Shown: positions 20,145 through 29,028 of the stretch, one piece after another
Layout of the letters: the number at the start of each line of letters is the position of its first letter
How positions within the stretch are numbered: the stretch's first letter is position 1
Origin: JAVMKJ01 sp031732855
Lineage (GTDB): Bacteria; Pseudomonadota; Gammaproteobacteria; Competibacterales; Competibacteraceae
Direction: 5' to 3'
Length of the DNA: 38,091 bases
NCBI GenBank assembly: GCA_031732855.1
Contig: JAVMKJ010000022.1
Coordinates: forward strand, 1 to 38,091
The notes under the pieces: generated by a model
Database searches by the model: none
What the model saw: the letters and a program-made list of their open reading frames with translations, nothing else
What the model was told of the DNA's origin: nothing
Position numbers and translations under genes: made by a program

Positions 20145-21119
20145 GTGAAGTTGCAACAATTGCGTTATCTGACCGCGATCGCCCGCAACAATCTGAATAT
20201 CTCCACCGCGGCGGAGAGCCTTTATACCTCCCAACCCGGCATCAGCAAGCAGTTGCGTCTGTTGGAGGAGGAACTGGGGGTTGAATTGTTTAGCCGTAAT
20301 GGCAAGCATCTGACCGAGGTTACCCCCATCGGTCGCCAGATTATCACCAAGGCCGAGAGTATCCTGCGCGAGGTCAATAATATTCAGATCCTGGCTGAGG
20401 AATACCGCGATGATCGGAAAGGCAGCCTGTCCATCGCCACCACGTATACTCAGGCCCGTTATGCCCTGCCGCCGGTGATCAAGGTTTTTCGCGAGCGCTA
20501 TCCGGCGGTTACCCTGCAGGTTCATCAGGGTTCTCCGGTGCAGATCGCCGAACTGGTACAGTCGGGCGAGGTCGATTTCGCGATCGCCACTGAAGCCATG
20601 GAGTTGTTCGAGGATCTGGTGATGATGCCTTGTTATGTCTGGCAACGGTGCGTGCTGGTGCCCCGCGGCCATCCGCTGGCCGAACTGGTGAATCTGACCT
20701 TGCAGGATGTGGCTCGATATCCGCTGGTGACTTATGTGTTTGGATTTACCGGACGCTCCCAACTGGATGAGGCTTTTCGTCTCGCCCAACTGAAGCCGAT
20801 CGTGGCGTTCGCCGCGACCGATGCGGATGTTATTAAAACCTATGTACGGTTGGGAATGGGTGTTGGCATTGTCGCTCGCATGGCCTACGACGAGCAGCAG
20901 GATCGCGATCTGGTTCGATTGGATGCCGGCCATTTGTTCGCGGCCAACATTACGAAGATCGGGTTTAGGCATGGTACGTTTCTTCGTTGTTATATGTATG
21001 ATTTTATTGAGCTGTTTTCGCCTCATCTGACGAGGGATCGGGTGCGGAAGGTGGAACGGGCGCAGTCCTCGGAGGAGGTTGCGGTTCTTTTTGAGGGTGT
21101 TGAGTTGCCGATGCTTTGA
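20145..21119 (+). CDS. cysB: CysB, LysR-type activator of sulfur assimilation
   Basis: A 324-residue LysR-family regulator, the same length as E. coli CysB. The helix-turn-helix region reads LNISTAAESLYTSQPGISKQ, and the effector domain includes SLSIATTYTQARYALPPVI and VHQGSPVQIAELVQSGEVDF, closely CysB-like and distinct from generic LysR proteins. In enterobacteria CysB activates sulfate and cysteine genes in response to N-acetylserine. The start is a GTG (20145) giving MKLQQLRYL. An in-frame ATG at 19971 exists, but the extra 58 codons are not conserved in this family. The sulfate uptake operon (sbp-cysTWA) begins 3.4 kb downstream and is a likely target. The stop codon overlaps the start of the tus-like gene. 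Confidence 0.95.
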   Translation: MKLQQLRYLTAIARNNLNISTAAESLYTSQPGISKQLRLLEEELGVELFSRNGKHLTEVTPIGRQIITKAESILREVNNIQILAEEYRDDRKGSLSIATTYTQARYALPPVIKVFRERYPAVTLQVHQGSPVQIAELVQSGEVDFAIATEAMELFEDLVMMPCYVWQRCVLVPRGHPLAELVNLTLQDVARYPLVTYVFGFTGRSQLDEAFRLAQLKPIVAFAATDADVIKTYVRLGMGVGIVARMAYDEQQDRDLVRLDAGHLFAANITKIGFRHGTFLRCYMYDFIELFSPHLTRDRVRKVERAQSSEEVAVLFEGVELPML

Positions 21120-21133
21120 TGATGACATCAGAA
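21118..21133 (+). promoter_or_regulatory. Candidate Ter-like site at the start of the tus-like gene
   Basis: GATGATGACATCAGAA overlaps the cysB stop and the tus-like start codon. A copy matching at 14 of 16 positions, in the same orientation, lies just behind the gene (22046-22061). In E. coli a Ter site overlaps the tus promoter and mediates autorepression, so the placement is suggestive. This is an inference from position and repetition only. Confidence 0.3.
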
Positions 21134-22039
21134 AGAACATGCATGCATGCTTCGTCGTCGCTCGCCTTGCGGGTTGCGTTGCTGGACAGTTTCGAGACCC
21201 TGCGCGCGCAACTGGATGCGGTTTGCTCGGCGGTCCGCCGGGATGAGGTGTTGCCCGCCTGGGTATCGCGTACCGAAGCCGAGCAGACCGAAAATCTCGA
21301 CATGCGCCTGAAGGCAATTCAACTCTATCGCGCGCTGTGGTACGAAGATGGCCGGGATGGTCGGGAAACCCTCACCTGCCCTGGTATTGTCGGCGCCAGC
21401 CTGGATACCCTGGCCGCCGCTCGTGCTTGCAACGCCGCCAAGGACGCTTTCAAGGCGGCGATTCTGGCGCTGAAGGCTCTGGGCCGGGTCGAAGCGAGCG
21501 CGGCGATGGCCGACCTGCACCGGCGTCGGGAACCGGTGGCTGTGGCGATGCGCCGCATGGGCGCGGCTCGCCTGAATCTCAAGCAGGCCTACCGTCATAT
21601 TCCACTGCTCGAGGAGCGCCCCATCAAGATCGGCTTCACCTGGTCCAGGCAGGGTCGCGTTATCCAGCGCACCAGTATGGCCGCCGCTCGGCGCATGCTG
21701 GAGCAGCGGGTCGAGACGCCGCAGATTCTGCTGGAGTTGCAACGGCTGGCGGAAATCCGCGGCGATGAAATCCTGGCTCGCATTCGCGGTGTCTGCCCGC
21801 ACCTGCGGGCGAATATCGTTTTCCCCGCGCGGGATGATTCCGGAGTACGGCGCCGGCTCATGCAGGCCCCGCTGCCGATTCTGGTGTCGCTGCGGAGAGG
21901 GGAGTTTTTGCCGGAGTTTGTCCCCGTCGCACCGGAGCCTCCAGTCAGTCTCCGTTTGCGACGAGCCGATGTGCGGATCGAGGACGAGCCCTTTTTGCCG
22001 TCGGTTCGGATCCATCGTTATCGTCTTCCTTATCGTTAG
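21119..22039 (+). CDS. tus: Tus-like DNA replication terminus site-binding protein
   Basis: A 306-residue protein that aligns by eye with E. coli Tus (309 residues) in several places: LTCPGIVGAS for LPGVLCYQ; AYRHIPLLEERPIKIGFTWS for AYRTLTVLHDPATLRFGW; VIQRTSMAAARRMLEQ for the DNA-binding strand and helix around IIKNLHRDEVLAQLE; APLPILVSLRRGEFLPEFV for PTPLIALINRDNGAGVPDV; and RLRRADVRI near the end. It would bind Ter sites and block replication forks from one side. Starts at 21119, 21122 or 21143 are possible; 21119 is coupled to the cysB stop (TGATG). Sequence identity is modest and the call rests on collinear motifs. Tus is known mainly from enterobacteria and some other gammaproteobacteria. 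Confidence 0.72.
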   Translation: MMTSERTCMHASSSLALRVALLDSFETLRAQLDAVCSAVRRDEVLPAWVSRTEAEQTENLDMRLKAIQLYRALWYEDGRDGRETLTCPGIVGASLDTLAAARACNAAKDAFKAAILALKALGRVEASAAMADLHRRREPVAVAMRRMGAARLNLKQAYRHIPLLEERPIKIGFTWSRQGRVIQRTSMAAARRMLEQRVETPQILLELQRLAEIRGDEILARIRGVCPHLRANIVFPARDDSGVRRRLMQAPLPILVSLRRGEFLPEFVPVAPEPPVSLRLRRADVRIEDEPFLPSVRIHRYRLPYR

Positions 22040-22045
22040 AAAGAA

Positions 22046-22061
22046 GATGATGATATAAGAA
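22046..22061 (+). promoter_or_regulatory. Candidate Ter-like site behind the tus-like gene
   Basis: GATGATGATATAAGAA begins 7 bases after the stop codon of the tus-like gene and differs at two positions from the motif at 21118-21133. It is AT-rich against a GC-rich background. A partial third match (GATGATATAA) lies at 29148-29157. Confidence 0.3.
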
Positions 22062-22208
22062 CCGTCAATTTGGATGGTTGAGGGGGTAATATTCGTAATA
22101 GCCAGCCACCTCGATTGCCGGCGACTGCTCGGATTCCAATGCCCTAAACTAAACTTCGTGCGTACCCGATCGAACCTCCTCCACAATCCGAACCTGTGAG
22201 AACCCATC

Positions 22209-24347
22209 ATGTCATCGCGTGCTCGTGTATGGCCCGGCAAACCCTATCCGCTCGGAGCAACTTGGGACGGCAAGGGCGTCAACTTCGCGCTCTTTTCCGC
22301 TCACGCCGAAAAAGTCGAACTCTGTCTGTTCGATTCCTCGGGCCAGCGCGAGATCGAACGGCTGACGCTGCCAGAGAATACCGACCAGATCTGGCACGGC
22401 TATATCCCGGGCCTGTGGCCAGGCACGCTGTACGGCTATCGTGTTTCCGGACCATACGAACCTCACATCGGCCACCGCTTCAACCATCACAAACTGCTGC
22501 TCGACCCCTACGCCAAGCAGTTCTATGGATCGCTCCATCTGCGCGACGAGCACTGCGGCTACCAGGTCGGCCACCATAACGCCGATCTATCCTTCGACAC
22601 CCGCGACAACGCCCGCGAAATGCTCAAGTGCGTGGTAGTGGACACCAGCTTCAACTGGAACGGCGACCGCTCGCCCGAAACCGCCTGGGAGCGGACTCTC
22701 ATCTACGAAACCCACGTGCGCGGCTTCACCATCCGCCACGAGGGCATCCCCCACCATCTGCGCGGCACTTTCGCCGGCCTCGCTCACGCGGAAATCGTCA
22801 AGTACCTCCAAGCGCTCGGCATCACCGCGGTGGAACTGATGCCGGTCCACGCCTTCGTCGACGACCGCTTCCTGGCCGATCGCGGCCTCCGCAACTACTG
22901 GGGCTACAACACCCTGTGCTTTTTCGCCCCGGAACCGCGCTACCTGAGCGGCGGCGACCTGGCCGAATTCAAGACCATGATCAAGCGGCTGCACGACGCC
23001 GGTATCGAAGTGCTGCTGGACGTGGTCTACAACCACACCTCCGAAGGCGACCAGATGGGTCCGACCCTCTGCTTCCGGGGCATCGATAACGCGTCCTACT
23101 ACCGGCTCCGCCCCGAGGACCGCCGCTACTACATCAACGACACCGGTTGCGGCAACACCCTGAACCTCACCCACCCCCGGGTGTTGCAGATGGTGATGGA
23201 CAGCCTGCGCTACTGGGTCAACGACATGCACGTGGACGGGTTCCGCTTCGATCTGGCGGTGACGCTGGGCCGGGAGGATTACGGCTACGATCGCGGCGGC
23301 GGTTTCTTCGACGCCATCCGGCAGGATCCGGCGCTGTCGCGGGTCAAGGTGATCGCCGAGCCCTGGGACATCGGTCCCGGCGGCTACCAGCTCGGCGGCT
23401 TTCCGGCGGGCACCGCCGAATGGAACGACCGCTTCCGCGATACCGTGCGCCGGTTCTGGCGCGGCGACGACGGCATGCTGTCGCGGCTGGCGCCCAACCT
23501 GCTGGCCTCCAGCGACCTGTTCGAGCACGACTGCCGGCGGCCATGGGCCACGGTCAACTACATCGCCAGCCACGACGGCTTCACCTTGGCCGATCTGGTG
23601 AGCTACAACGAACGCCACAACGAAGCCAACGGCGAGGATAACCGCGACGGCCATCCCTCCAACTTCAGCGACAATCACGGCGCGGAGGGACCGACCACCG
23701 ATCCGGCCATCCGCCAGTTGCGCCAGCGCCAGCGCCGCAATTTGCTGGCGACCGTGCTGCTGGCCCAAGGTACGCCCATGCTGTTGGCCGGCGATGAGTT
23801 CGGCCGCAGCCAGCGCGGCAACAACAACGCTTATTGTCAGGACAACGAGGTCAACTGGCTGAACTGGAATGACACGCCCGCCGAGGAGCAGGAGTTTCTG
23901 GACTTCGTCCGCCGACTGGTCAACCTGCGTCGCGAACATCCGGTCCTGCGCCGGCCCCGCTTCCTGCACGGCACCCAGATCTCGAAAACCACCGGCCTGC
24001 GCGATATCGAATGGATCAGCCCCGGCGGCGGCGCCATGAGCGACTATCACTGGCAGGAACCCAAGGCCCGCTGCTTCGGTCTCCTGCTGGCGGGGGATGC
24101 CGGCGAGTATTTCACGCCGGACGGCTATCCGGAAAACGACGATACCCTGCTCGCCATCCTCAACGCCGGCCCCGACCAGGTTCCCTTTCGCATGCCCGCG
24201 GTCAAGGGCGCCAGCGGTTGGCGCTGCCTGCTCGATACGGTCAACCCCCAGCAGATCGCGGGCGCGGTCGTCCTGCCGGCGAACGGCGACTTCACCGTCG
24301 AATCCCGTTCCATTGTGGTACTGGCGTTACTGCAGGAACCTTCCTGA
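22209..24347 (+). CDS. glgX: Glycogen debranching enzyme
   Basis: A 712-residue GH13 isoamylase-type enzyme that removes short alpha-1,6 branches left by glycogen phosphorylase. An N-terminal CBM48 domain (VWPGKPYPLGATWDGKGVNF, about 7-26) precedes the catalytic barrel. Catalytic residues are nucleophile D348 (DGFRFDLAV), acid/base E384 (VIAEPWDIG) and D456 (SHDGFTLADLV). The GlgX signature YNERHNEANGEDNRDG follows, and the C-terminal domain carries the AGDEFGRSQRGNNNAY segment. The start at 22209 has GAGAA 8 bases upstream. The 169-bp gap before it contains the second Ter-like motif and otherwise nothing clear. It lies apart from glgB/glgC but in the same region, probably transcribed alone. 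Confidence 0.97.
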   Translation: MSSRARVWPGKPYPLGATWDGKGVNFALFSAHAEKVELCLFDSSGQREIERLTLPENTDQIWHGYIPGLWPGTLYGYRVSGPYEPHIGHRFNHHKLLLDPYAKQFYGSLHLRDEHCGYQVGHHNADLSFDTRDNAREMLKCVVVDTSFNWNGDRSPETAWERTLIYETHVRGFTIRHEGIPHHLRGTFAGLAHAEIVKYLQALGITAVELMPVHAFVDDRFLADRGLRNYWGYNTLCFFAPEPRYLSGGDLAEFKTMIKRLHDAGIEVLLDVVYNHTSEGDQMGPTLCFRGIDNASYYRLRPEDRRYYINDTGCGNTLNLTHPRVLQMVMDSLRYWVNDMHVDGFRFDLAVTLGREDYGYDRGGGFFDAIRQDPALSRVKVIAEPWDIGPGGYQLGGFPAGTAEWNDRFRDTVRRFWRGDDGMLSRLAPNLLASSDLFEHDCRRPWATVNYIASHDGFTLADLVSYNERHNEANGEDNRDGHPSNFSDNHGAEGPTTDPAIRQLRQRQRRNLLATVLLAQGTPMLLAGDEFGRSQRGNNNAYCQDNEVNWLNWNDTPAEEQEFLDFVRRLVNLRREHPVLRRPRFLHGTQISKTTGLRDIEWISPGGGAMSDYHWQEPKARCFGLLLAGDAGEYFTPDGYPENDDTLLAILNAGPDQVPFRMPAVKGASGWRCLLDTVNPQQIAGAVVLPANGDFTVESRSIVVLALLQEPS

Positions 24348-24385
24348 ATCTCGACCCAACCCCCCGACCCTGCCCTTCAACCCGG

Positions 24386-24414
24386 TTGCCAATATCTGAT
24401 TATATTAATAAAAT
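24386..24414 (+). promoter_or_regulatory. Probable sigma-70 promoter of the sbp-cysTWA operon
   Basis: TTGCCA (24386-24391), a 17-base spacer, then TAAAAT (24409-24414), inside a strikingly AT-rich stretch. Transcription would start near 24421, leaving a leader of about 95 bases containing the hairpin at 24465-24491. CysB usually binds AT-rich DNA just upstream of such promoters; no specific CysB site can be read here. Confidence 0.4.
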
Positions 24415-24464
24415 TTTTTATCATTATTAGAAATAAATAACACTCGTTAACGTTCGTGACAAGC

Positions 24465-24491
24465 CGGTCGGTGGAGAGGCTCCACCGACCG
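24465..24491 (+). promoter_or_regulatory. Perfect 12-bp stem-loop in the sbp leader
   Basis: CGGTCGGTGGAG (24465-24476), loop AGG, CTCCACCGACCG (24480-24491). The stem is GC-rich, has a three-base loop and ends 13 bases before the AGGAGA ribosome binding site (24505-24510). No T run follows, so it is not a standard intrinsic terminator. It could stabilise the transcript's 5' end, act with a protein, or be the residue of a repeat element. Confidence 0.75.
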
Positions 24492-24516
24492 CTTGGTCGC
24501 GAATAGGAGAACCCTC

Positions 24517-25527
24517 ATGATCGATCGCCTCTTCAGGCTCGTTTTCGCTCCGCTGCTCGCATTCGGACCGATTATCTCCCCCCCGGCCACGGCCGCCGAC
24601 GTCGCCCTGCTCAACGTATCCTACGATCCCACCCGCGAGCTTTATCAGGAATTCAACCCCGCCTTCGCCAAGTACTGGAAAGCGAAGACGGGCGACAGCG
24701 TGACCATCAATCAGTCGCACGGCGGCTCCGGCAAGCAGGCCCGGGCGGTGATCGACGGTCTGGAAGCCGACGTGGTGACCCTGGCGCTGGCCTACGACAT
24801 CGACGAGATTCACGCCAAGGGGGGATCGATCCCCAAGGACTGGCAGCAGCGCCTGCCCAACAACAGTTCGCCCTACACCTCCACCATCGTCTTCCTGGTC
24901 CACAAGGGCAATCCGAAAAACATCAAGGACTGGGGCGATCTCGTCAAGCCGGGTATCTCGGTGATCACGCCCAACCCCAAGACCTCGGGCGGCGCGCGCT
25001 GGAATTATCTGGCGGCTTGGGGCTACGCGCTCCGCCAGAACGGCAACGAGGCGGCCAAGGCCAGGGAATTCATCACCCGACTGTACAAGAACGTCCCGGT
25101 GCTGGACTCCGGCGCCCGCGGATCCACCACCACCTTCGTCGAACGCGGCATCGGCGACGTGCTGCTGGCTTGGGAAAACGAAGCCTTCCTGGCGGTCGAG
25201 GAATTGGGGCCCGATAAATTCGAGATCGTACTACCCTCCGTGAGCATCCTGGCCGAACCCCCCGTCGCCATCGTCGACAAGGTCGTCGACAAACGGGGCA
25301 CCCGCGCGGTCGCCCGGGCTTATCTGGACTATCTGTACGGCGACGAAGGCCAAAACATCGCCGGCAAGCATTTTTATCGCCCGAGCGATCCCGCCATCGC
25401 CGCCCGGTTTGCCCATCAGTTCCCCAAGCTCGATCTCTTCACCATCCACGATATGTTCGGCGGCTGGGAGAACGCCCAGAAAACCCACTTCGCCGACGGC
25501 GGCGTCTTCGATCAGATCTACCAGTAA
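24517..25527 (+). CDS. sbp: Periplasmic sulfate-binding protein
   Basis: A 336-residue solute-binding protein of the CysTWA sulfate/thiosulfate ABC importer. A signal peptide is clear: positive start, hydrophobic core at residues 5-20 and a cleavage site around A26/A27 before DVALLNVSYDPTRELY. The mature protein follows E. coli Sbp almost segment by segment (QSHGGSGKQARAVIDGLEAD, YTSTIVFLV, VITPNPKTSGGARWNYLAAW, GARGSTTTFVERGIGDVL). The start at 24517 is fixed by AGGAGA 6 bases upstream. It is the first gene of the operon; the permease gene follows after 180 bases. CysP (thiosulfate-binding) is the alternative, but the sequence is closer to Sbp. Confidence 0.96.
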   Translation: MIDRLFRLVFAPLLAFGPIISPPATAADVALLNVSYDPTRELYQEFNPAFAKYWKAKTGDSVTINQSHGGSGKQARAVIDGLEADVVTLALAYDIDEIHAKGGSIPKDWQQRLPNNSSPYTSTIVFLVHKGNPKNIKDWGDLVKPGISVITPNPKTSGGARWNYLAAWGYALRQNGNEAAKAREFITRLYKNVPVLDSGARGSTTTFVERGIGDVLLAWENEAFLAVEELGPDKFEIVLPSVSILAEPPVAIVDKVVDKRGTRAVARAYLDYLYGDEGQNIAGKHFYRPSDPAIAARFAHQFPKLDLFTIHDMFGGWENAQKTHFADGGVFDQIYQ

Positions 25528-25707
25528 CCCCGATCGCCTGACGCGGGCTGGTCCTCGTCGTCACTCCCCGGCTGGCCCACGCGGGGACGATCTCGACGAA
25601 ACCGATATCGGTGTTATCATCCCTCCCCCGAAAATCCCGGACGATACGCTTTTCGCTTCCTCGATCCGTTCGCCATCACTCATGCATTGTCAGAAGGCCA
25701 CTCACTC

Positions 25708-26541
25708 ATGCTGTTCGGACTGAAGCAGCGCAGCGTGCTGCCAGGGTTCAACCTCGCCCTGGGCTATACCCTGCTGTACATGTGTCTGATCGTGCTGATT
25801 CCCTTGTCGGCGGTTTTTCTCAAGACCGCCCAATTGAGCTGGGACCAGTTCTGGACGATCACAACGGCCCCGAGGGTGCTGGCCTCCTATCGGCTGACGT
25901 TTGGGGCCTCCCTGATCGCCGCGCTGGTCAACACCAGCGCCGGCCTGTTCGTGGCCTGGGTGCTGGTGCGCTATCAATTCCCCGGCAAACGGCTGGTGGA
26001 TGCGATGGTGGATCTGCCGTTCGCCCTGCCGACCGCGGTGGCGGGTATCGCGCTCACCGCGCTGTATGCCGGCAACGGCTGGATCGGCGGCCTGCTGGCG
26101 CCGCTGGGGATCAAGGTCGCGTTCACGCCGCTGGGCGTGATCGTCGCGCTGATCTTCATCAGCATGCCGTTCGTGATCCGAACCGTACAGCCGGTTCTGG
26201 AGGATTTGGAACCCGAAGTCGAGGAGGCGGCCGCCAGCCTCGGGGCGACGCGCTGGCAAATCTTCCACCGGATCATCCTGCCTTCCATCCAGCCGGCCCT
26301 GCTGACCGGTTTCACCTTGGCCTTCGCCCGCTCCATCGGCGAATACGGCTCGGTGATCTTCATCGCCGGCAACTTGCCGATGGTGTCTGAAATCACTCCA
26401 TTGCTGATCGTTTCCAAGCTGGAGCAATACGACTATCGCGGCGCCACCGCGATCGCGGTGGTGATGTTGGTCATTTCCTTCGTCCTGCTGCTGCTGATCA
26501 ACCTGCTGCAGTGGTGGAGCCGCCGCCGGCACGCCGCCTGA
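25708..26541 (+). CDS. cysT: Sulfate ABC transporter permease CysT (CysU)
   Basis: A 277-residue inner-membrane permease with about six transmembrane segments, beginning with LALGYTLLYMCLIVLIPLSA (about 15-34). The conserved EAA loop that contacts the ATPase is EVEEAAASLGATRWQIFHRI (about 178-197). It pairs with CysW to form the channel. The ATG at 25708 is chosen over an in-frame TTG at 25687 because the family starts with a short cytoplasmic segment before the first membrane helix. cysW follows after 16 bases. Confidence 0.96.
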   Translation: MLFGLKQRSVLPGFNLALGYTLLYMCLIVLIPLSAVFLKTAQLSWDQFWTITTAPRVLASYRLTFGASLIAALVNTSAGLFVAWVLVRYQFPGKRLVDAMVDLPFALPTAVAGIALTALYAGNGWIGGLLAPLGIKVAFTPLGVIVALIFISMPFVIRTVQPVLEDLEPEVEEAAASLGATRWQIFHRIILPSIQPALLTGFTLAFARSIGEYGSVIFIAGNLPMVSEITPLLIVSKLEQYDYRGATAIAVVMLVISFVLLLLINLLQWWSRRRHAA

Positions 26542-26557
26542 CCCCGGGGAAAACGAC

Positions 26558-27454
26558 ATGGCTTTCATCACCCCCGCCATCGTGGCATCGGGTTCGCCCT
26601 CGCAACGGGCCACGACCGAACCGGCCACCGTCCGCCGGCTGCTGATCGGCATGGCCCTGGTGTTCCTGACCCTGTTTCTGTTCGTGCCCCTGGCGGCCGT
26701 CTTCTACGAGGCGCTGCGCAAGGGGCTGGGAGTCTACCTGGCAGCCATCGTCGATCCCTACGCCCTGTCGGCGATCCGGCTGACGCTGTTGTGTGCCGCC
26801 ATCGCGGTACCGTTGAACCTGGTGTTCGGGGTGACGGCGGCCTGGGCCATCGCCAAATTCGAATTTCCCGGCAAGAGCGTGCTCGTCACCCTGATCGACC
26901 TGCCGTTCGCCGTCTCGCCCGTCATCGCCGGCCTGATCTACGTGCTGGTGTTCGGCGCGCAAGGCTGGCTGGGCCCCTGGCTGGTCGCCCACGACATCAA
27001 AATCATCTTCGCGGTGCCGGGCATCGTACTGGCGACCGTGTTCGTGACCTTTCCCTTCATCGCGCGCGAACTGATCCCGCTCATGCAGGAGCAGGGCACT
27101 CAGGAGGAAGAAGCGGCGCTGGTGCTGGGCGCGAGCGGCTGGCAGACCTTCTGGCGGATCACCCTGCCCAACATCAAATGGGGTCTGCTATATGGCGTCG
27201 TGCTCTGCACCGCCCGGGCGATGGGGGAATTCGGAGCGGTGTCGGTGGTATCCGGCCACATCCGCGGCCTGACCAACACCCTGCCCCTGCACGTCGAAAT
27301 TCTCTACAACGAATATAACTTCGCGGCGGCGTTCGCCGTCGCTTCCCTGCTGACCCTGCTGGCGCTGGTGATGCTGGCCGTCAAGACCCTGATCGAATGG
27401 CAGGCCCGCCAGGCGCGGCTGGCCGCCCTGGAGGCCCGAGGAGAAATTGAATGA
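26558..27454 (+). CDS. cysW: Sulfate ABC transporter permease CysW
   Basis: A 298-residue second permease. Membrane segments begin at LLIGMALVFLTLFLFVPLAA (about 28-47), and the EAA loop is EEEAALVLGASGWQTFWRIT (about 187-206). The RAMGEFGAVSVVSGHIRG segment is characteristic of CysW. The last four bases overlap the start of cysA (ATGA), so translation is coupled. Confidence 0.96.
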   Translation: MAFITPAIVASGSPSQRATTEPATVRRLLIGMALVFLTLFLFVPLAAVFYEALRKGLGVYLAAIVDPYALSAIRLTLLCAAIAVPLNLVFGVTAAWAIAKFEFPGKSVLVTLIDLPFAVSPVIAGLIYVLVFGAQGWLGPWLVAHDIKIIFAVPGIVLATVFVTFPFIARELIPLMQEQGTQEEEAALVLGASGWQTFWRITLPNIKWGLLYGVVLCTARAMGEFGAVSVVSGHIRGLTNTLPLHVEILYNEYNFAAAFAVASLLTLLALVMLAVKTLIEWQARQARLAALEARGEIE

Positions 27455-28566
27455 GTATCGCGATCCACGCACTCGGCAAGCGCTTCGGTGCGTTTACAGC
27501 GCTCGACGACATCCATCTGGACATTCCCGATGGCGAGTTGGTCGCTCTGCTCGGTCCGTCTGGCTGCGGTAAAACCACCCTGCTGCGCATCATCGCCGGA
27601 CTGGAGAACGCCGATGAGGGCAGCATCCGGTTCGATGGCGAGGAAGCCACCCGCCGCCACGTGCGCGACCGGAACGTCGGCTTCGTCTTCCAGCATTACG
27701 CCCTGTTCCAGCACATGACGGTTTTCGAAAACATCGCCTTCGGACTGCGGGTGCGGCCCCGCGCCCGGCGGCCGACGGAATCTCAAATCCGCGCCAAGGT
27801 GCGCGACCTGCTGAACCTGATCCAACTGGAATGGCTGGCCGACCGCTATCCCTCACAACTGTCCGGCGGCCAGCGCCAGCGCATCGCCCTGGCCCGGGCG
27901 CTGGCGGTCGAGCCGCAGGTTCTGCTGCTCGACGAACCCTTCGGCGCGCTGGATACCAAGGTGCGCAAGGAGCTGCGTCGCTGGCTGCGCCGGTTGCACG
28001 ATGAATTGCACATCACCAGCGTCTTCGTAACCCACGACCAGGAGGAAGCCCTGGAGGTGGCCAACCGGGTCGTGGTGATGAACCGCGGCCGCATCGAGCA
28101 GATCGGCTCTCCGCAGCAGGTTTACGATGCCCCGGCCACCCCGTTCGTCTACCAGTTCATCGGTCACATCAATCTGTTCCACGGCCGGGCTCATTCCGGC
28201 TGGGTACGGCTCGGCGGGCTGCGGATGCGGGCGCCCGACTATCCGGATGCCGAACACGCGCCCGTCATGGCCTACGTCCGGCCGCACGACATCGATCTGT
28301 TGCGCGAACCGGAGGATGGCGACACCACCATCCCGGCCACGGTTACCCGGGTTTCCGTCGTCGGTTCGCTGGTACGGCTGGAATTGATTCAGTCCCCGGA
28401 CGGAGAGGGCGCCGAGGTGGAAATGACCCGGGAGCGCTTTACCGCCGATCCGCTGCAAACGGGCGATCTGGTGTTCGTCAAGCCGCGTCATTTGCGGGTC
28501 TTTCTCCACGACGACCCCAAAACCGCGCCGCCGATGCACTGGAACGGCGACGGCGACGGCATCTGA
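27451..28566 (+). CDS. cysA: Sulfate/thiosulfate ABC transporter ATP-binding protein
   Basis: A 371-residue ATPase that energises the importer. Walker A is GPSGCGKTT (35-43), the ABC signature is LSGGQRQR (about 138), Walker B is LLLDEPFGALDTKVRKELR (about 157), and the H-loop is VTHDQEEALEVA. The C-terminal TOBE-like domain (about 240-360) includes YVRPHDIDLL. It closes the sbp-cysT-cysW-cysA operon. No clear terminator is visible in the 90 bases to the next gene, so some read-through is possible. Confidence 0.97.
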   Translation: MSIAIHALGKRFGAFTALDDIHLDIPDGELVALLGPSGCGKTTLLRIIAGLENADEGSIRFDGEEATRRHVRDRNVGFVFQHYALFQHMTVFENIAFGLRVRPRARRPTESQIRAKVRDLLNLIQLEWLADRYPSQLSGGQRQRIALARALAVEPQVLLLDEPFGALDTKVRKELRRWLRRLHDELHITSVFVTHDQEEALEVANRVVVMNRGRIEQIGSPQQVYDAPATPFVYQFIGHINLFHGRAHSGWVRLGGLRMRAPDYPDAEHAPVMAYVRPHDIDLLREPEDGDTTIPATVTRVSVVGSLVRLELIQSPDGEGAEVEMTRERFTADPLQTGDLVFVKPRHLRVFLHDDPKTAPPMHWNGDGDGI

Positions 28567-28656
28567 AGGACCGGTCCGACGGCTGGCAACCGCTGGATGG
28601 CGTCATGAGATTGCAGTACTGTTGTTGCGGTATCCCCATCACCGGAACCCGCCGGC

Positions 28657-29028
28657 ATGAACCTGCTCGATCGGATCGCCGAAGCCCGGATTCAGGAAGC
28701 CATCGAGCGCGGCGACCTGCGCGGTTTGCCCGGCGAGGGCAAACCGTTGCAACTGGATGACGATTCGGCCGTTCCCGAGGAATTGCGCGCCGCCTACCGG
28801 ATTCTGAAAAACGCCGGATTCCTGCCGCCCGAACTGCAGCTGCGCCAGGAACTGCGCGCGGCCGAACATCTGTTGCAACAGTTGCCCGAGAGCGAGCGCA
28901 GCCGCGCCCGGGCCCGACTGGAACTGCTGCAGCTGCGGCTCGCTGCTTGCAGGCGCCAGCCGATCAACCTATTGCTGGAGGATCGATACCGGCAGCGGTT
29001 GCTGGAGCGGCTGGACCCCGACGCCTGA
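28657..29028 (+). CDS. DUF1992 (DnaJ-homologue C28-like) domain protein
   Basis: A 123-residue protein consisting of a single DUF1992 domain. MNLLDRIAEARIQEAIERGD, LPGEGKPLQLDDD and VPEELRAAYRILKNAGFLPP are the family's signature segments. The rest is helical with heptad-like leucines and arginines. Family members in bacteria are small and of unknown function; the eukaryotic relative DNAJC28 also has a J domain that is absent here. Confidence 0.9.
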   Translation: MNLLDRIAEARIQEAIERGDLRGLPGEGKPLQLDDDSAVPEELRAAYRILKNAGFLPPELQLRQELRAAEHLLQQLPESERSRARARLELLQLRLAACRRQPINLLLEDRYRQRLLERLDPDA

